From Mucilaginibacter arboris (GTDB lineage: Bacteria > Bacteroidota > Bacteroidia > Sphingobacteriales > Sphingobacteriaceae), in assembly GCF_009754915.1 (NCBI RefSeq), contig NZ_WPIK01000001.1:248001-312000 (forward strand): a stretch of 64,000 nt of DNA, given 5' to 3'. Numbering within the stretch: the first letter of the stretch is position 1; the number at the start of each line of letters is the position of its first letter. The notes under the pieces were generated by a model, which was not told the origin of the DNA, did no database searches, and saw only the letters and a list, made by a program, of their open reading frames with translations. This document shows, piece by piece, positions 43,458 to 52,452 of the stretch. Both the position numbers and the translations under genes were made by a program.

Positions 43458-43569
43458 CTGTAGGAGAAGGGGTCGAACCTTCACGAAGTGGTTATCATGT
43501 TGCCATGGTTTCCCATAATCTTCGCCACCGGGACAAGGAGGTGTGTCTGCCAAATTTCACCATCCTACA
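43458..43569 (-). tRNA. Atypical long class II tRNA, apparent anticodon GUC
   Basis: A 112-nt cloverleaf-like gene. The acceptor stem TGTAGGA/TCCTACA pairs fully; the D arm (GTG/CAC with AAATTTGGCAGA loop) is of tRNA-Leu type; the T arm GAAGG-TTCGACC-CCTTC is regular. The anticodon arm CCTCC-TTGTCCC-GGTGG has one T-T mismatch and would present GUC (Asp) with C at position 37, which is normally a purine. The variable region is about 41 nt, with a CGAAG/CTTCG stem and an inner ATGG-GAAA-CCAT hairpin. No CCA is encoded. It could be a divergent functional tRNA or a tRNA-like relic. Confidence 0.65.
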
Positions 43570-43724
43570 AGTTGTTTGTTAAGCAATTTAAAGAACGCCT
43601 TTTTTCTGATTGCTTGATACAAATTTAAGGCATGATTCAATTCCTTGCAAATATTTCAATGAAATATTTTTATTTTTATCTAAATTTAAATTATACTTGT
43701 TGAACGTTACATATTTTTAAATTT

Positions 43725-44201
43725 ATGCATCAGAAAAAAGCACAAAATTCAGAAATTGATAATCTGGATATTCAGATTTTATCTATCCTGATGAAAAACG
43801 CAACTACGCCTTATACCGAAATTGCTAAAGAATTAATTGTTTCCGGCGGAACAATACACGTCAGGATGAAAAAATTAGAAGATTTAGGCATTATTAAAGG
43901 GGCAAACCTGGAAATTAACCCGCAAAAGCTTGGTTATGATGTTTGCGCTTTTTTAGGCATTTTTCTGGAAAAAGGTTCGCAGTACAACAATGCCGTTAAA
44001 CAATTAAAAACGGTAAACGAAATTGTAGAACTGCATTACACAACCGGAAGCTGGAGTATTTTTGCAAAAATTATTTGCCGGGACACTACGCATTTAAGAG
44101 AAATTTTGAATGAGCAAATCCAAAGCGTAGAAGGCATACAGCGTACTGAAACTTTCATTTCACTGGAAGAAAGCATTAAGAGGCAAATTACGTTAGATTA
44201 A
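43725..44201 (+). CDS. Lrp/AsnC family transcriptional regulator
   Basis: A 158-residue regulator: winged helix-turn-helix at the N-terminus (IDNLDIQILSILMKNATTPY, TEIAKELIVSGGTIHVRMKKLEDLGII) and a C-terminal RAM domain (VCAFLGIFLEKGSQY, VELHYTTGSWSIFAKI) that binds amino acids and forms octamers. It is preceded by an AT-rich 155-base spacer and probably has its own promoter. Target genes are unknown. Confidence 0.93.
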   Translation: MHQKKAQNSEIDNLDIQILSILMKNATTPYTEIAKELIVSGGTIHVRMKKLEDLGIIKGANLEINPQKLGYDVCAFLGIFLEKGSQYNNAVKQLKTVNEIVELHYTTGSWSIFAKIICRDTTHLREILNEQIQSVEGIQRTETFISLEESIKRQITLD

Positions 44202-44309
44202 AAAGTTAATTTTTTTTATTCTAAACCTTATATAATTTATCTATAATCCGTATTAGCTTTATAATTTACAAACTATTAAACCTAAAGCAGATTATCAGTT
44301 AAATATATT

Positions 44310-44750
44310 ATGAAATTTATTAAATACTATTTTTCCGACTCAACAAGAAAGGATTTCTGGGGAGCTATAACAACCAAAGTAATTAAGTGGACGGGAAGCA
44401 CGGCCGGAATTATGACAGCCAACGGTTTAATGCTGCTATGGCTGGTTTATGGCTACTTTAAGCATTATTCTGAAAACTCACAGATGATCTTAAATACTGG
44501 CACTTCTATTATTACCTTTATTATGTTGTTTCTCATTCAAAAAGGCCAAAACAAAGCTGATAAAGCCACACAATTGAAACTGGACGAAATTATTTATGCC
44601 TTGGAAACCGGAAACAACAAAAGATTAGGGATTGAAAAACTAACCGAAGAAGAATTAGACCAGATAAAAGAAGAATATAACCTCGACGAAGAAGACAATG
44701 ATGAAGCAAAAGAAGAGGAAGAAATAAAAAAGGACGAAGTAAAAATTTAA
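44310..44750 (+). CDS. Low-affinity iron permease-like membrane protein
   Basis: A 146-residue protein with two hydrophobic helices (about 31-51 and 63-79) and the family phrase ILNTGTSIITFIMLFLIQKG followed by KATQLKLDEIIYALETGNN. The C-terminal 40 residues are strongly acidic (EEDNDEAKEEEEIKKDE). The Fet4-type name is inherited from yeast homologues; in bacteria the transport role is unproven. Confidence 0.8.
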   Translation: MKFIKYYFSDSTRKDFWGAITTKVIKWTGSTAGIMTANGLMLLWLVYGYFKHYSENSQMILNTGTSIITFIMLFLIQKGQNKADKATQLKLDEIIYALETGNNKRLGIEKLTEEELDQIKEEYNLDEEDNDEAKEEEEIKKDEVKI

Positions 44751-44808
44751 AGCCCTATCTGAATTTTTAACAGATACGGCCTTAAACTGATGCTCTTTAA
44801 AAAATAAC

Positions 44809-46452
44809 TTACTTTTTCCGTTCGCCTTTCATTACAGAAGCTGCTTTAAGTGCCTCTAAAGCATTAACCACACCGCCAGATTTACTTAACGTAGTAAAAT
44901 CCACTTTTTCTTTACTTCCCGGTTTAAGCACTTGCATGCCTTGCAAAGGTTTAGCCGAAGCTATAATAACTTCTTTCAGTTGCTTTGCACTCAGGGTGGG
45001 ATAATACTCCAAAACCAAAGCTGCAATTCCGGCTGTAATCGGCGAAGCAAAGCTGGTCCCGTCTGCTGTATTAAACTCTGCATCTTTATCAATAGAAGTT
45101 ACTTTTACACCTGGCGCAAAAACATCTACATTTTTTTTGCCATAATTGCTGAAACTGGCAGCAAGGGTTTCATCATTTAAAGAACCGGAAGCGCCAACAC
45201 TAATTACATTATCAACCGTAGAGCCGTCTAAAAAAGTATCATTCGGAAATTCTGGTTTTACATCTACATCCTGGTTATCGTTACCGGATGCCTGTACCAG
45301 CAGCACATCTTTTTCGGCAGCATATTTCATGGCATCATCCACCCATTTTTTATGCGGTGATATTTTTTTACCAAAGCTCATGTTTACTACTTTCGCGCCA
45401 TTATCTACAGCATAACGGATGGCATTGGCAATATCTTTATCATACTCATCTCCGTTTGGTACTGCTTTTATCGCCATAATTCTTACGTTATCGGCAATAC
45501 CATCAATACCATAACCATTGTTGCGGACAGCACCAATTAAACCGGCAACGCCCGTTCCATGAGAAGCATCTTCAAACTTTAACTGATTGTTGCCATATTT
45601 TTTATCGTTGATATCATTCGGGTTATCGCCTACTACCCGTTTTCGTGCTTCCAGGTCCGGGTTAACATCATTGTTCAGCTTAGTGATATATTCATTTAGC
45701 TCCGTAATGGTTTTGGTATCTGTTTTGCCGCTTTCGCCATCCTGCAAAATCAAGCCCCAAATGTATTTGCTTTTGATAAGCGTATCATTTTTAGCTTCTA
45801 ATTTAGTAAGATCGCTTTTAGTGAAAGATTGGCTAGCTTTTAAACTTAATGACTTTTTAATAAAAGCATCTGTAGTAACTAAAGCATTCATTAACGGAGT
45901 AAGCTGATCAAGCTCTGCTTGTGATTTACTTACCGTAGAATCGCGAATGCCTTTAACTTTAAGCCAGTAAGCATATTCTGCTTTATCTTTTGCGGCAGCA
46001 GTGGCAGTAACAGTTGCGTACTTATCTTTAAGCCGGTAATATTCGCGTACTTCTTCCGTGGTTTCGTTTACATCACATTTGTTGTTTGGGCCGCCTAAAA
46101 AATTCCAGCCGTGTATATCGTCTGTATAACCATTGTTATCATCGTCTTTGCCATTGCCTGCTTTTTCTTTTGTATTTACCCATAAAATAGGCTGCAGGTC
46201 TTTTTGTAAAGTATCAACCCCGCTGTCTATAGTAGCAACAATAACAGTCTTGCTTTTTTTACCCTTTAAAAAATCGTATGCCTGGTTTAGGCTTACCCCA
46301 AAATAGCCGTCTTTTTTCAAATCCAATGTATGCCAGTTTTTAGGAAGATCAGCGGGAAGTTTGGCCGGGACCTGCTGCGCTACAGCCACTGTATAGTTTA
46401 TAGCAAATAATGCAACTGCGGCAACTACAGTTGTTTTCAAATTAATTTTCAT
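44809..46452 (-). CDS. Exported S8 subtilisin-like protease
   Basis: A 547-residue secreted serine protease with signal peptide (MKINLKTTVVAAVALFAINY to about 25). Catalytic residues are Asp in VIVATIDSGVDT (about 78), His in EDASHGTGVAGLIG (about 298) and Ser in ADGTSFASPITAG (about 475). A long insertion of about 170 residues lies between the Asp and His motifs (TVTATAAAKDKAEYAYW onwards). There is no type IX sorting domain at the C-terminus, so it is probably periplasmic or outer membrane associated. Confidence 0.92.
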   Translation of the reverse strand: MKINLKTTVVAAVALFAINYTVAVAQQVPAKLPADLPKNWHTLDLKKDGYFGVSLNQAYDFLKGKKSKTVIVATIDSGVDTLQKDLQPILWVNTKEKAGNGKDDDNNGYTDDIHGWNFLGGPNNKCDVNETTEEVREYYRLKDKYATVTATAAAKDKAEYAYWLKVKGIRDSTVSKSQAELDQLTPLMNALVTTDAFIKKSLSLKASQSFTKSDLTKLEAKNDTLIKSKYIWGLILQDGESGKTDTKTITELNEYITKLNNDVNPDLEARKRVVGDNPNDINDKKYGNNQLKFEDASHGTGVAGLIGAVRNNGYGIDGIADNVRIMAIKAVPNGDEYDKDIANAIRYAVDNGAKVVNMSFGKKISPHKKWVDDAMKYAAEKDVLLVQASGNDNQDVDVKPEFPNDTFLDGSTVDNVISVGASGSLNDETLAASFSNYGKKNVDVFAPGVKVTSIDKDAEFNTADGTSFASPITAGIAALVLEYYPTLSAKQLKEVIIASAKPLQGMQVLKPGSKEKVDFTTLSKSGGVVNALEALKAASVMKGERKK

Positions 46453-46838
46453 GAATATGTTATGTAGAATATTAGATTTATCACTTCAGCCGGTTTTACA
46501 TTTACCGGCTTAAAACAATTATTTCACCCCGGAGAAACAGGTACAGGACATGGATTATGTTATACTAAAAAAGCTTTTTATAACGTTTTGATTATTTATA
46601 CTTCATTAACAGGGACAATTAATTAAAAATGCTTTTTTGTACTTTTGTCAAAGCTACAATTTTAGGCAAATAAAAACAGTGTCTTGTTGATTATGACTGA
46701 AAATTGAAGTACAACGAACAGTTGTTGTAACGAAACAAAAATCCTTTTCAGTATAGCTTTGTTTAAAATATAATTTAATTAATGTTAATTAGTACTGAAA
46801 ATAAAAATAACAGCTACTTGTTCTGCTAATAAAATTGA
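46453..46838. other. 386-bp intergenic region
   Basis: AT-rich spacer between divergent subtilase and TPR genes. TACTTTTG at 46640-46647 fits the -7 consensus TAnnTTTG for the plus strand but has no clear -33. A weak repeat-like ATGCTTTTTTG is at 46629. No frame longer than a few codons is credible. Confidence 0.5.
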
Positions 46839-48245
46839 ATGGAAGAAGAATTTGATTACAATTTCTCTGAGGATCCCCGGTTTTCTGTAGAACGATATGA
46901 GGAAATGATCCGCAACCATGATCAGTATTTTTTTGATGCCCAGGTATTTGAAAATATTATTGATTATTATATTGAAAAAAACGATCCTGTAAAAGCACTT
47001 CAGGTAGTTGGCTATGCCCGAAGCCAGCATCCTTTTGCCGCCGTATTCCTGATTAAACAAGCCCAGCTTTTTATAGTAACCAACCAGGTAGCCGATGCTT
47101 TTGCCATACTGGAAAAAGCTGAAAGCCTGGAACCATCCGAGGCTGATATTTATATTATCCGCGGTAATTTATACGAAAGCCTGGAAAGGCACGAAGAAGC
47201 GCTGGAAAACTACGAGAAAGCTTTACCCCTGGCAGAAGAAACGGATGATATTTTACTGCACATTGCTTTTGTTTATCAAAGCAAAGGGGAATATGACAGC
47301 GCTATAACTTACCTGAAACTTTGCCTGGAACAAAACATGGAAAACCAGGACGCTTTATACGAACTGGCATTTTGCTATGATGTGATGGACCGGCAGCACG
47401 AAAGCGTGCAGTTTTACGAGCAGTATATTGATAAAGAACCTTACAGTTATGCTGCCTGGTATAATTTAGGCAATGCTTTTACCAAACTCGGCCTGTTTGA
47501 AAAAGCTATTGATGCTTATGATTATGCTATCCTGATTAATGAAAGCTTTACTTATGCTTATTTTAACAAAGGAAACGCACTGATTAACCTGGATAAATTT
47601 GCCGAGGCGATTGAAGTGTATAAACAAACACTGGAGTACGAATCTGCCAGCGCAGATACTTATTGTTCTATTGGCGAGTGTTACGAAAAGCTGGAACGCA
47701 TGGACGAGGCCCGTGCTTATTACAAAAAAGCTGTTCGGAAAGATGCTAAAATGGGCGATGCCTGGTTTGGTATAGGTGTTACGCTTGATTTTGAAGAACG
47801 CTATTTTGAGGCAATGCGTTATTATAAAAGAGCTTTGGAGTTAGACAATAATAATGCAGACTACTGGTTTGCCATTGCTGATGCTAACTATAAATTAGGC
47901 AACTTGCCGGAATCGGAAGAAGCTTATGCCAAAGTAATTGAACTGAACCCATTAGATGTAGATGCCTGGCTTGATTATTCTTCTATCCTTTATGAACAGT
48001 ACAAAATAACCGCAGCTATTGAAACCATTGCCGAAGCCATTAAAAATAATCCTGACGCTGCAGAGCTGTTTTACCGCATGGTTGCTTACCTTTTTGCAAA
48101 GGGCGAATACAACGAAGCTTTAAAATATCTGGAAACAGCTTTAACTACTGACCCGGAGAAGCATTACATTTTGTTTGAATACCTGCCGCAGCTTCAGGAA
48201 AATAAAGCTATTGTTGATATTATCAATAGGTTTTACCGGATTTGA
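46839..48245 (+). CDS. TPR-repeat protein
   Basis: A 468-residue soluble protein made of about eleven tetratricopeptide repeats from residue 60 onward (for example AWYNLGNAFTKLGLFEKAID, DAWFGIGVTLDFEERYFEAM, DYWFAIADANYKLGNLPESE). The N-terminal 30 residues are acidic (MEEEFDYNFSEDPRFSVERY). It is a protein-interaction scaffold with no catalytic domain. A strong terminator follows, so it is monocistronic. Confidence 0.9.
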   Translation: MEEEFDYNFSEDPRFSVERYEEMIRNHDQYFFDAQVFENIIDYYIEKNDPVKALQVVGYARSQHPFAAVFLIKQAQLFIVTNQVADAFAILEKAESLEPSEADIYIIRGNLYESLERHEEALENYEKALPLAEETDDILLHIAFVYQSKGEYDSAITYLKLCLEQNMENQDALYELAFCYDVMDRQHESVQFYEQYIDKEPYSYAAWYNLGNAFTKLGLFEKAIDAYDYAILINESFTYAYFNKGNALINLDKFAEAIEVYKQTLEYESASADTYCSIGECYEKLERMDEARAYYKKAVRKDAKMGDAWFGIGVTLDFEERYFEAMRYYKRALELDNNNADYWFAIADANYKLGNLPESEEAYAKVIELNPLDVDAWLDYSSILYEQYKITAAIETIAEAIKNNPDAAELFYRMVAYLFAKGEYNEALKYLETALTTDPEKHYILFEYLPQLQENKAIVDIINRFYRI

Positions 48246-48316
48246 AAGGATTTCAGTCCTTGTTTGTGCTTTCAAAACAAGAAGTTTTGGTTTTTTTTTA
48301 CATTTGACCCATCAGG

Positions 48317-48340
48317 AAAACCAGCTTAAAGCTGGTTTTT
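48317..48340 (+). terminator. Intrinsic terminator
   Basis: Perfect 10-bp stem AAAACCAGCT/AGCTGGTTTT with a TAA loop and T run, 72 bases after the TPR gene. Confidence 0.9.
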
Positions 48341-48358
48341 AATTAATACTGTATTCCA

Positions 48359-49120
48359 ATGAACTATTTTCTAAGTAATATTCCTGAACGTACACAAAAA
48401 CCCAGGTCATCCGGTTTTACAATGGTAATGGATAAAGGCCTTAGTTTAAGGCAGGTTGAGGACTTTCTGGAAGTATCCGGCCAATACACAGATATTGTAA
48501 AATTGGGCTGGGCAACTTCTTATGTTACATCTAATCTTACCGAAAAACTGAAACTGTACCGCGATGCAGGCATTCCTGTTTATTTTGGCGGTACTTTGTT
48601 TGAAGCCTTTATTATCCGCGGCCAGTTTGACGATTACCGCCGTACCCTGGATAAATATCAGATGGATTACGCCGAAGTTTCTGATGGTTCTATCACTATT
48701 GACCATGACGAGAAGTGTAATTACATTAAAGAATTAAGCAAGCAGGTAACGGTAATTTCGGAAGTAGGGTCCAAAGACGTAGAGAAAATTTTTGCCCCGT
48801 ATAAATGGATCAGGCTGATGAACGCTGAATTAGAAGCTGGTTCCTGGAAAGTAATTGCCGAAGCCCGCGAAAGCGGAAACGTGGGTATTTACCGCGATTC
48901 GGGAGAGGTTAGGCAAGGTTTGGTTGATGAAATACTCACACAAATCCCTGAAGAAAAAATTATCTGGGAAGCACCGCAAAAAGCACAGCAGGTTTGGTTT
49001 ATTAAACTGATTGGTGCTAATGTAAACTTAGGAAATATTGCACCGGCAGAAGTTATTCCGTTAGAAACGATCAGGCTTGGCTTACGCAGTGATACATTTG
49101 ATTTTTTCTTAAATCAATAA
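48359..49120 (+). CDS. Phosphosulfolactate synthase family protein
   Basis: A 253-residue TIM-barrel protein matching the ComA family, which adds sulfite to phosphoenolpyruvate to give phosphosulfolactate. Family features seen: GFTMVMDKGLSLRQVEDFL, VKLGWATSYV, GIPVYFGGTLFEAF, EVSDGSITI, VISEVGSKD and IWEAPQKAQQVWFIKLIGANVNLGNI. In methanogens this begins coenzyme M synthesis; in Bacteroidota that role is unlikely, and a link to sulfonates or sulfonolipids is possible. aroE follows 55 bases later. Confidence 0.85.
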   Translation: MNYFLSNIPERTQKPRSSGFTMVMDKGLSLRQVEDFLEVSGQYTDIVKLGWATSYVTSNLTEKLKLYRDAGIPVYFGGTLFEAFIIRGQFDDYRRTLDKYQMDYAEVSDGSITIDHDEKCNYIKELSKQVTVISEVGSKDVEKIFAPYKWIRLMNAELEAGSWKVIAEARESGNVGIYRDSGEVRQGLVDEILTQIPEEKIIWEAPQKAQQVWFIKLIGANVNLGNIAPAEVIPLETIRLGLRSDTFDFFLNQ

Positions 49121-49175
49121 TCCTGTTAAGCTGTTCAACTATCACCCGGTTAAACGGTACATATTTAAAAAAGCC

Positions 49176-49973
49176 ATGAAAAAATTCGGACTGATAGGTT
49201 ATCCTTTAACACATTCTTTTTCTAAAAAATATTTTACAGAAAAATTTGCACGGGAAGATATTGAAGATAATTCTTATGAGCTTTTTGAATTGGAAAACTT
49301 AAGTAACTTCCCAGAGTTTATCAAGGCTAATCCTGATCTGTGCGGATTAAATGTAACGATACCACATAAAATAGGTGCTGTATTTTACATGAACTGGATG
49401 GATGATGAAGCAAAAAAAGTAGAAGCCATTAATTGCATCAAAATCATCACAGAAAGTGCGATTGAAGCTGCTTTTTCTGGCGAAGTGGGCTTTGTAGGGC
49501 AGGATTTTAGGCTGGAAGGGTACAATACCGACATTTATGGATTTGAACATTCCCTCAAGCCGTTGCTTAAATCTCAGCATAATAAAGCCTTGGTTTTAGG
49601 AAATGGCGGTGCAAGCAGGGCAGTAAGGTATGTATTAAAAAAACTCCGAATCCCTTTTCAGGTAGTATCACGCAGGCCAAAAGGAAACCATTTGCTTTAT
49701 CAAAATGTAACACCGGAATTAATTAAAACCAGTAAACTAATTATCAATACTACCCCGCTGGGGACCGCTCCTGACCTAACCGCTTTCCCACCTATTCCTT
49801 ATGGGAATATTACCGATCAGCATTTACTGTATGACCTGATTTATAACCCGGAAAAAACCGTGTTTTTGCAAAAAGGCGAGGCGCAGGGCGCAACTATAAA
49901 AAATGGTTATGAGATGCTTGTTTTACAGGCAGAAAAATCATGGGAAATCTGGAATAAAAAAGCAATTTTATGA
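49176..49973 (+). CDS. aroE: Shikimate dehydrogenase
   Basis: NADP-dependent reduction of 3-dehydroshikimate. The 265-residue protein has the substrate-binding GYPLTHSFSKKYF, the catalytic-Lys loop LNVTIPHKIGAV, the nucleotide-binding LVLGNGGASRAVRYVL and IINTTPLGT. A short acidic insertion (AIEAAFSGEVGFVGQDFRLE) precedes the conserved GYNTDIYGF. The stop overlaps the gldD start by four bases. Confidence 0.96.
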   Translation: MKKFGLIGYPLTHSFSKKYFTEKFAREDIEDNSYELFELENLSNFPEFIKANPDLCGLNVTIPHKIGAVFYMNWMDDEAKKVEAINCIKIITESAIEAAFSGEVGFVGQDFRLEGYNTDIYGFEHSLKPLLKSQHNKALVLGNGGASRAVRYVLKKLRIPFQVVSRRPKGNHLLYQNVTPELIKTSKLIINTTPLGTAPDLTAFPPIPYGNITDQHLLYDLIYNPEKTVFLQKGEAQGATIKNGYEMLVLQAEKSWEIWNKKAIL

Positions 49974-50560
49974 GTAAAAAGTGCTGGCTGGCTTTGTTTT
50001 GTTCCGGATTGTCCCTGCTGATTTCCTGTAGCAATAGCCATGATTTTACGCCTAAACCACGCGGCTTTTTCCGCATTATTTTTCCTGAAAAAAAATATCA
50101 GGCTTATACCGGCAATTGTCCGTTTACTTTTTCCTATCCGGTTTATGCCAGTATCGAACCTGATAAAAACAAAAATGCCCAGCCCTGCTGGTTTAACCTT
50201 GAATTTCCTCAGTTTAAAGGAACACTGCACCTAAGTTATATGCCGGTAACTTCTAAAAAAGTATTTAACGAACTGATTGAAGATGCCCATACTTTCGCCT
50301 TTAAACATACCGTAAAAGCAACTGCCATTGATGAAGCCACCATTGCTTATCCAGATCGTAAAATGTATGGCATTTATTACCGGATTGACGGCAACGCAGC
50401 CTCATCGGTGCAATTTTATTTAACAGACAGCAGTAAGAATTATTTGCGCGGCGCTTTGTATTTTAATGAAATCCCTCGTCAGGATTCTATTAAACCTGTT
50501 TTAGATTTTGTTAAGCAGGATATAGATGTCATGATCAAAAGCCTGCGCTGGAAAAATTAA
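49970..50560 (+). CDS. gldD: Gliding motility lipoprotein
   Basis: A 196-residue lipoprotein: signal WLALFCSGLSLLISCSNS with a lipobox Cys at 20, then the GldD signature FTPKPRGFFRIIFPEKKYQAY and a globular domain ending LDFVKQDIDVMIKSLRWKN. GldD is needed for gliding and type IX secretion-related function in Flavobacterium and is kept in many non-gliding Bacteroidota. Translationally coupled to aroE by ATGA overlap. Confidence 0.92.
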   Translation: MSKKCWLALFCSGLSLLISCSNSHDFTPKPRGFFRIIFPEKKYQAYTGNCPFTFSYPVYASIEPDKNKNAQPCWFNLEFPQFKGTLHLSYMPVTSKKVFNELIEDAHTFAFKHTVKATAIDEATIAYPDRKMYGIYYRIDGNAASSVQFYLTDSSKNYLRGALYFNEIPRQDSIKPVLDFVKQDIDVMIKSLRWKN

Positions 50561-50562
50561 CA

Positions 50563-50574
50563 ATGCTTCTTTTA
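50563..50574 (+). repeat. Interspersed repeat core just after gldD
   Basis: Exact core starting two bases after the stop codon, sense orientation. The extension CCGTATAAAAATTGATAAAAGTATT looks like a hairpin element whose second half has lost a few bases. Lies between convergent gldD and terC. Confidence 0.85.
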
Positions 50575-50600
50575 CCGTATAAAAATTGATAAAAGTATTT

Positions 50601-51413
50601 TTAGCTTTTATCTAATACCTTTTCTGCATCTTCTGTTATCTCCAGTTTAATTGCATGTTTTTTAGGAAAATTAAACAGCAAAGAAGTAATTACCGGAACC
50701 AGAAATACGGCAACCGTAAATAAAGAAATAAACAGATCGGCTTTTTTGCCTTCCATTATTTCTGAAAATAATGATACCGGATAAAAGTGTGTGTAAATAG
50801 AAGCTGTCAGTTTAAATCCAAGTACGCCAATCACAACAAAAGCAACTGTTTCTAAAAAAGTAAACTTTTCCATCAGCTTAACAAAACCTTGTGCAACAAA
50901 ACGCATTGCCAAAATACCGATAAAAACACCCGTATAAATCAGGAATACATGTTTTGTAAAAGCAACAGCAGCAAAAACATTATCAATAGAAAAAGCCAGG
51001 TCCATCACTTCCACCAAAGCTACGGTTGCCCAGAATGTGCCAACCAATCCAACGGTAGAACGATAAATCCAGTTTTCATTTTTATTAACGGTTTCCTCTT
51101 CGCCACTTTCATCACCTTTCCCTTTAAAAAAATCAAAAGCCAGATACAATAAATACAAGCCGCCCAAAGGTTTTAACCACCATATTTTAACTAACCAGGC
51201 AGCAAGGAACAAACAGATACCGCGAAAAACATAAGCGCCTAAAATACCATAACGTAACGCTCTGCTTCTTTGTTCTTTTGGCAAATCGATTACCATTGTT
51301 GCCAAAACGGCTGCATTATCTACAGAAAGCAGGCTTTCGATCACAATCAAATTTAAGATGATCAGCAAGCCTGCCTGAATGTCTTCGCCTAATAACTGAT
51401 GTAAAATATCCAT
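50601..51413 (-). CDS. TerC family membrane protein
   Basis: A 270-residue integral membrane protein with about seven helices. TerC features: NLIVIESLLSVDNAAVLATMV near the N-terminus and VMDLAFSIDNVFAAVAFT in the middle, each with an SxDN motif of membrane acidic residues. TerC proteins have been linked to tellurite resistance and to manganese export. It is the last gene of the Ter-type cluster, 66 bases after the unknown protein gene. Confidence 0.92.
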   Translation of the reverse strand: MDILHQLLGEDIQAGLLIILNLIVIESLLSVDNAAVLATMVIDLPKEQRSRALRYGILGAYVFRGICLFLAAWLVKIWWLKPLGGLYLLYLAFDFFKGKGDESGEEETVNKNENWIYRSTVGLVGTFWATVALVEVMDLAFSIDNVFAAVAFTKHVFLIYTGVFIGILAMRFVAQGFVKLMEKFTFLETVAFVVIGVLGFKLTASIYTHFYPVSLFSEIMEGKKADLFISLFTVAVFLVPVITSLLFNFPKKHAIKLEITEDAEKVLDKS

Positions 51414-51431
51414 ATTGATTTATTAATTGCA

Positions 51432-51443
51432 ATGCTTCTTTTA
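51432..51443 (+). repeat. Interspersed repeat core upstream of terC
   Basis: Exact core 18 bases upstream of the terC start codon, antisense to it. The extension is poor (CGACTACTTTTTTG). Confidence 0.75.
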
Positions 51444-51479
51444 CGACTACTTTTTTGTGTTTTTGTTACTCGTAAGATA

Positions 51480-52442
51480 TTAAATCATATCTGTATTCAG
51501 CATCGTTTTTAAAATATTGGCCTGTGCATCGTAATTGCCAATATTCTGCAAAAAGCTAATGTCTGTTAATTTTCTATAATTTTCTGCAAGCAATGTTTTA
51601 ATTTCCTGCGGAAGATAAGTTTTTGTTACGTTAATGCTGCTTTGCAACTGATCGTTCTTATCTTTTAGTTCCTGAATCATTTTTTCTTTATTAGAAACGT
51701 TGTTGGCATGGCTGATATTTTCAATTTTTGCAAAATCACAAAAAAGAAACAAGTTTTTAGCCGGATAAAACAGAAAGTAACGGTCTTCATTTACAAACTT
51801 ATAAACTTCGACAATTGAATTTCCAGCTTTTAATCCGCAGAAAAACTCTGTTTTAAAATCGTATTTACACAGCAAACCCAGCAGCTTTTTCTGGATAACT
51901 GCATAAGCGTTGGTGTAAACGTCAGACGGATTATAGTGCGTTAATTCATTCAATAATTCTGGCGGAACATCATCATAAAAATCCTGCGAAAACTTCGAAC
52001 TAAAGCTGTTGATGTTTTTAGAAAACGGATATTCATCTACATTGTCTGATAACAACTGGTACAACCGTCTTAACGAAATATTGATTTTTAACGCCTGTTT
52101 CTGCTGGTCAAGTTTATAGCTTTTCTCCGTATAAAAAGAGTTGGAAAGCTTTTCTTCCAGCTCTTTGTTCAGTTGCATTTCATCAAAAAGCAGGCTTACA
52201 TTTTTTTCGTTGTTCTTTTTGATCTTCTTTAAAAGCTCGATCAAACTTGCCGTGTATTGCAGATGGAACAGTTCGAGGTTATTGGCATCCAGCTCCGGGT
52301 TCTGCTCGAACATTTGATGAATTACCTGACTGCGCAGGTAAATCTTATAAAGTATTTCTTCCCCAAAAAAAGCAGCAAGCAATTGTAATTTACTGATGAT
52401 CCGTTTAGATTCATTAAATATATTTTGCAGATGCCCGTCCAT
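51480..52442 (-). CDS. Uncharacterised protein of the Ter cluster, 320 aa
   Basis: I do not recognise a family. The product is a soluble, largely helical protein (MDGHLQNIFNESKRIISKLQ; LIELLKKIKKNNEKNVSLLF) with a small beta-rich segment at about 200-240 (NSIVEVYKFVNEDRYFLFYP) and a coiled coil near 255-275. There is no signal peptide, membrane segment or catalytic motif. It starts 10 bases after the TelA gene, so it is co-transcribed and likely works with the Ter proteins. Confidence 0.8.
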   Translation of the reverse strand: MDGHLQNIFNESKRIISKLQLLAAFFGEEILYKIYLRSQVIHQMFEQNPELDANNLELFHLQYTASLIELLKKIKKNNEKNVSLLFDEMQLNKELEEKLSNSFYTEKSYKLDQQKQALKINISLRRLYQLLSDNVDEYPFSKNINSFSSKFSQDFYDDVPPELLNELTHYNPSDVYTNAYAVIQKKLLGLLCKYDFKTEFFCGLKAGNSIVEVYKFVNEDRYFLFYPAKNLFLFCDFAKIENISHANNVSNKEKMIQELKDKNDQLQSSINVTKTYLPQEIKTLLAENYRKLTDISFLQNIGNYDAQANILKTMLNTDMI

Positions 52443-52452
52443 TCATACAAAA

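Noticed and set aside
43446-43580. A 44-codon frame starting MRRAVGEGVEPSRSGYHVAM after a leader-like AACCAATTATAAACCTAAATT.
   Set aside because: It lies wholly over the antisense of the tRNA-like gene, and its residues simply reflect the T arm and variable arm sequence.
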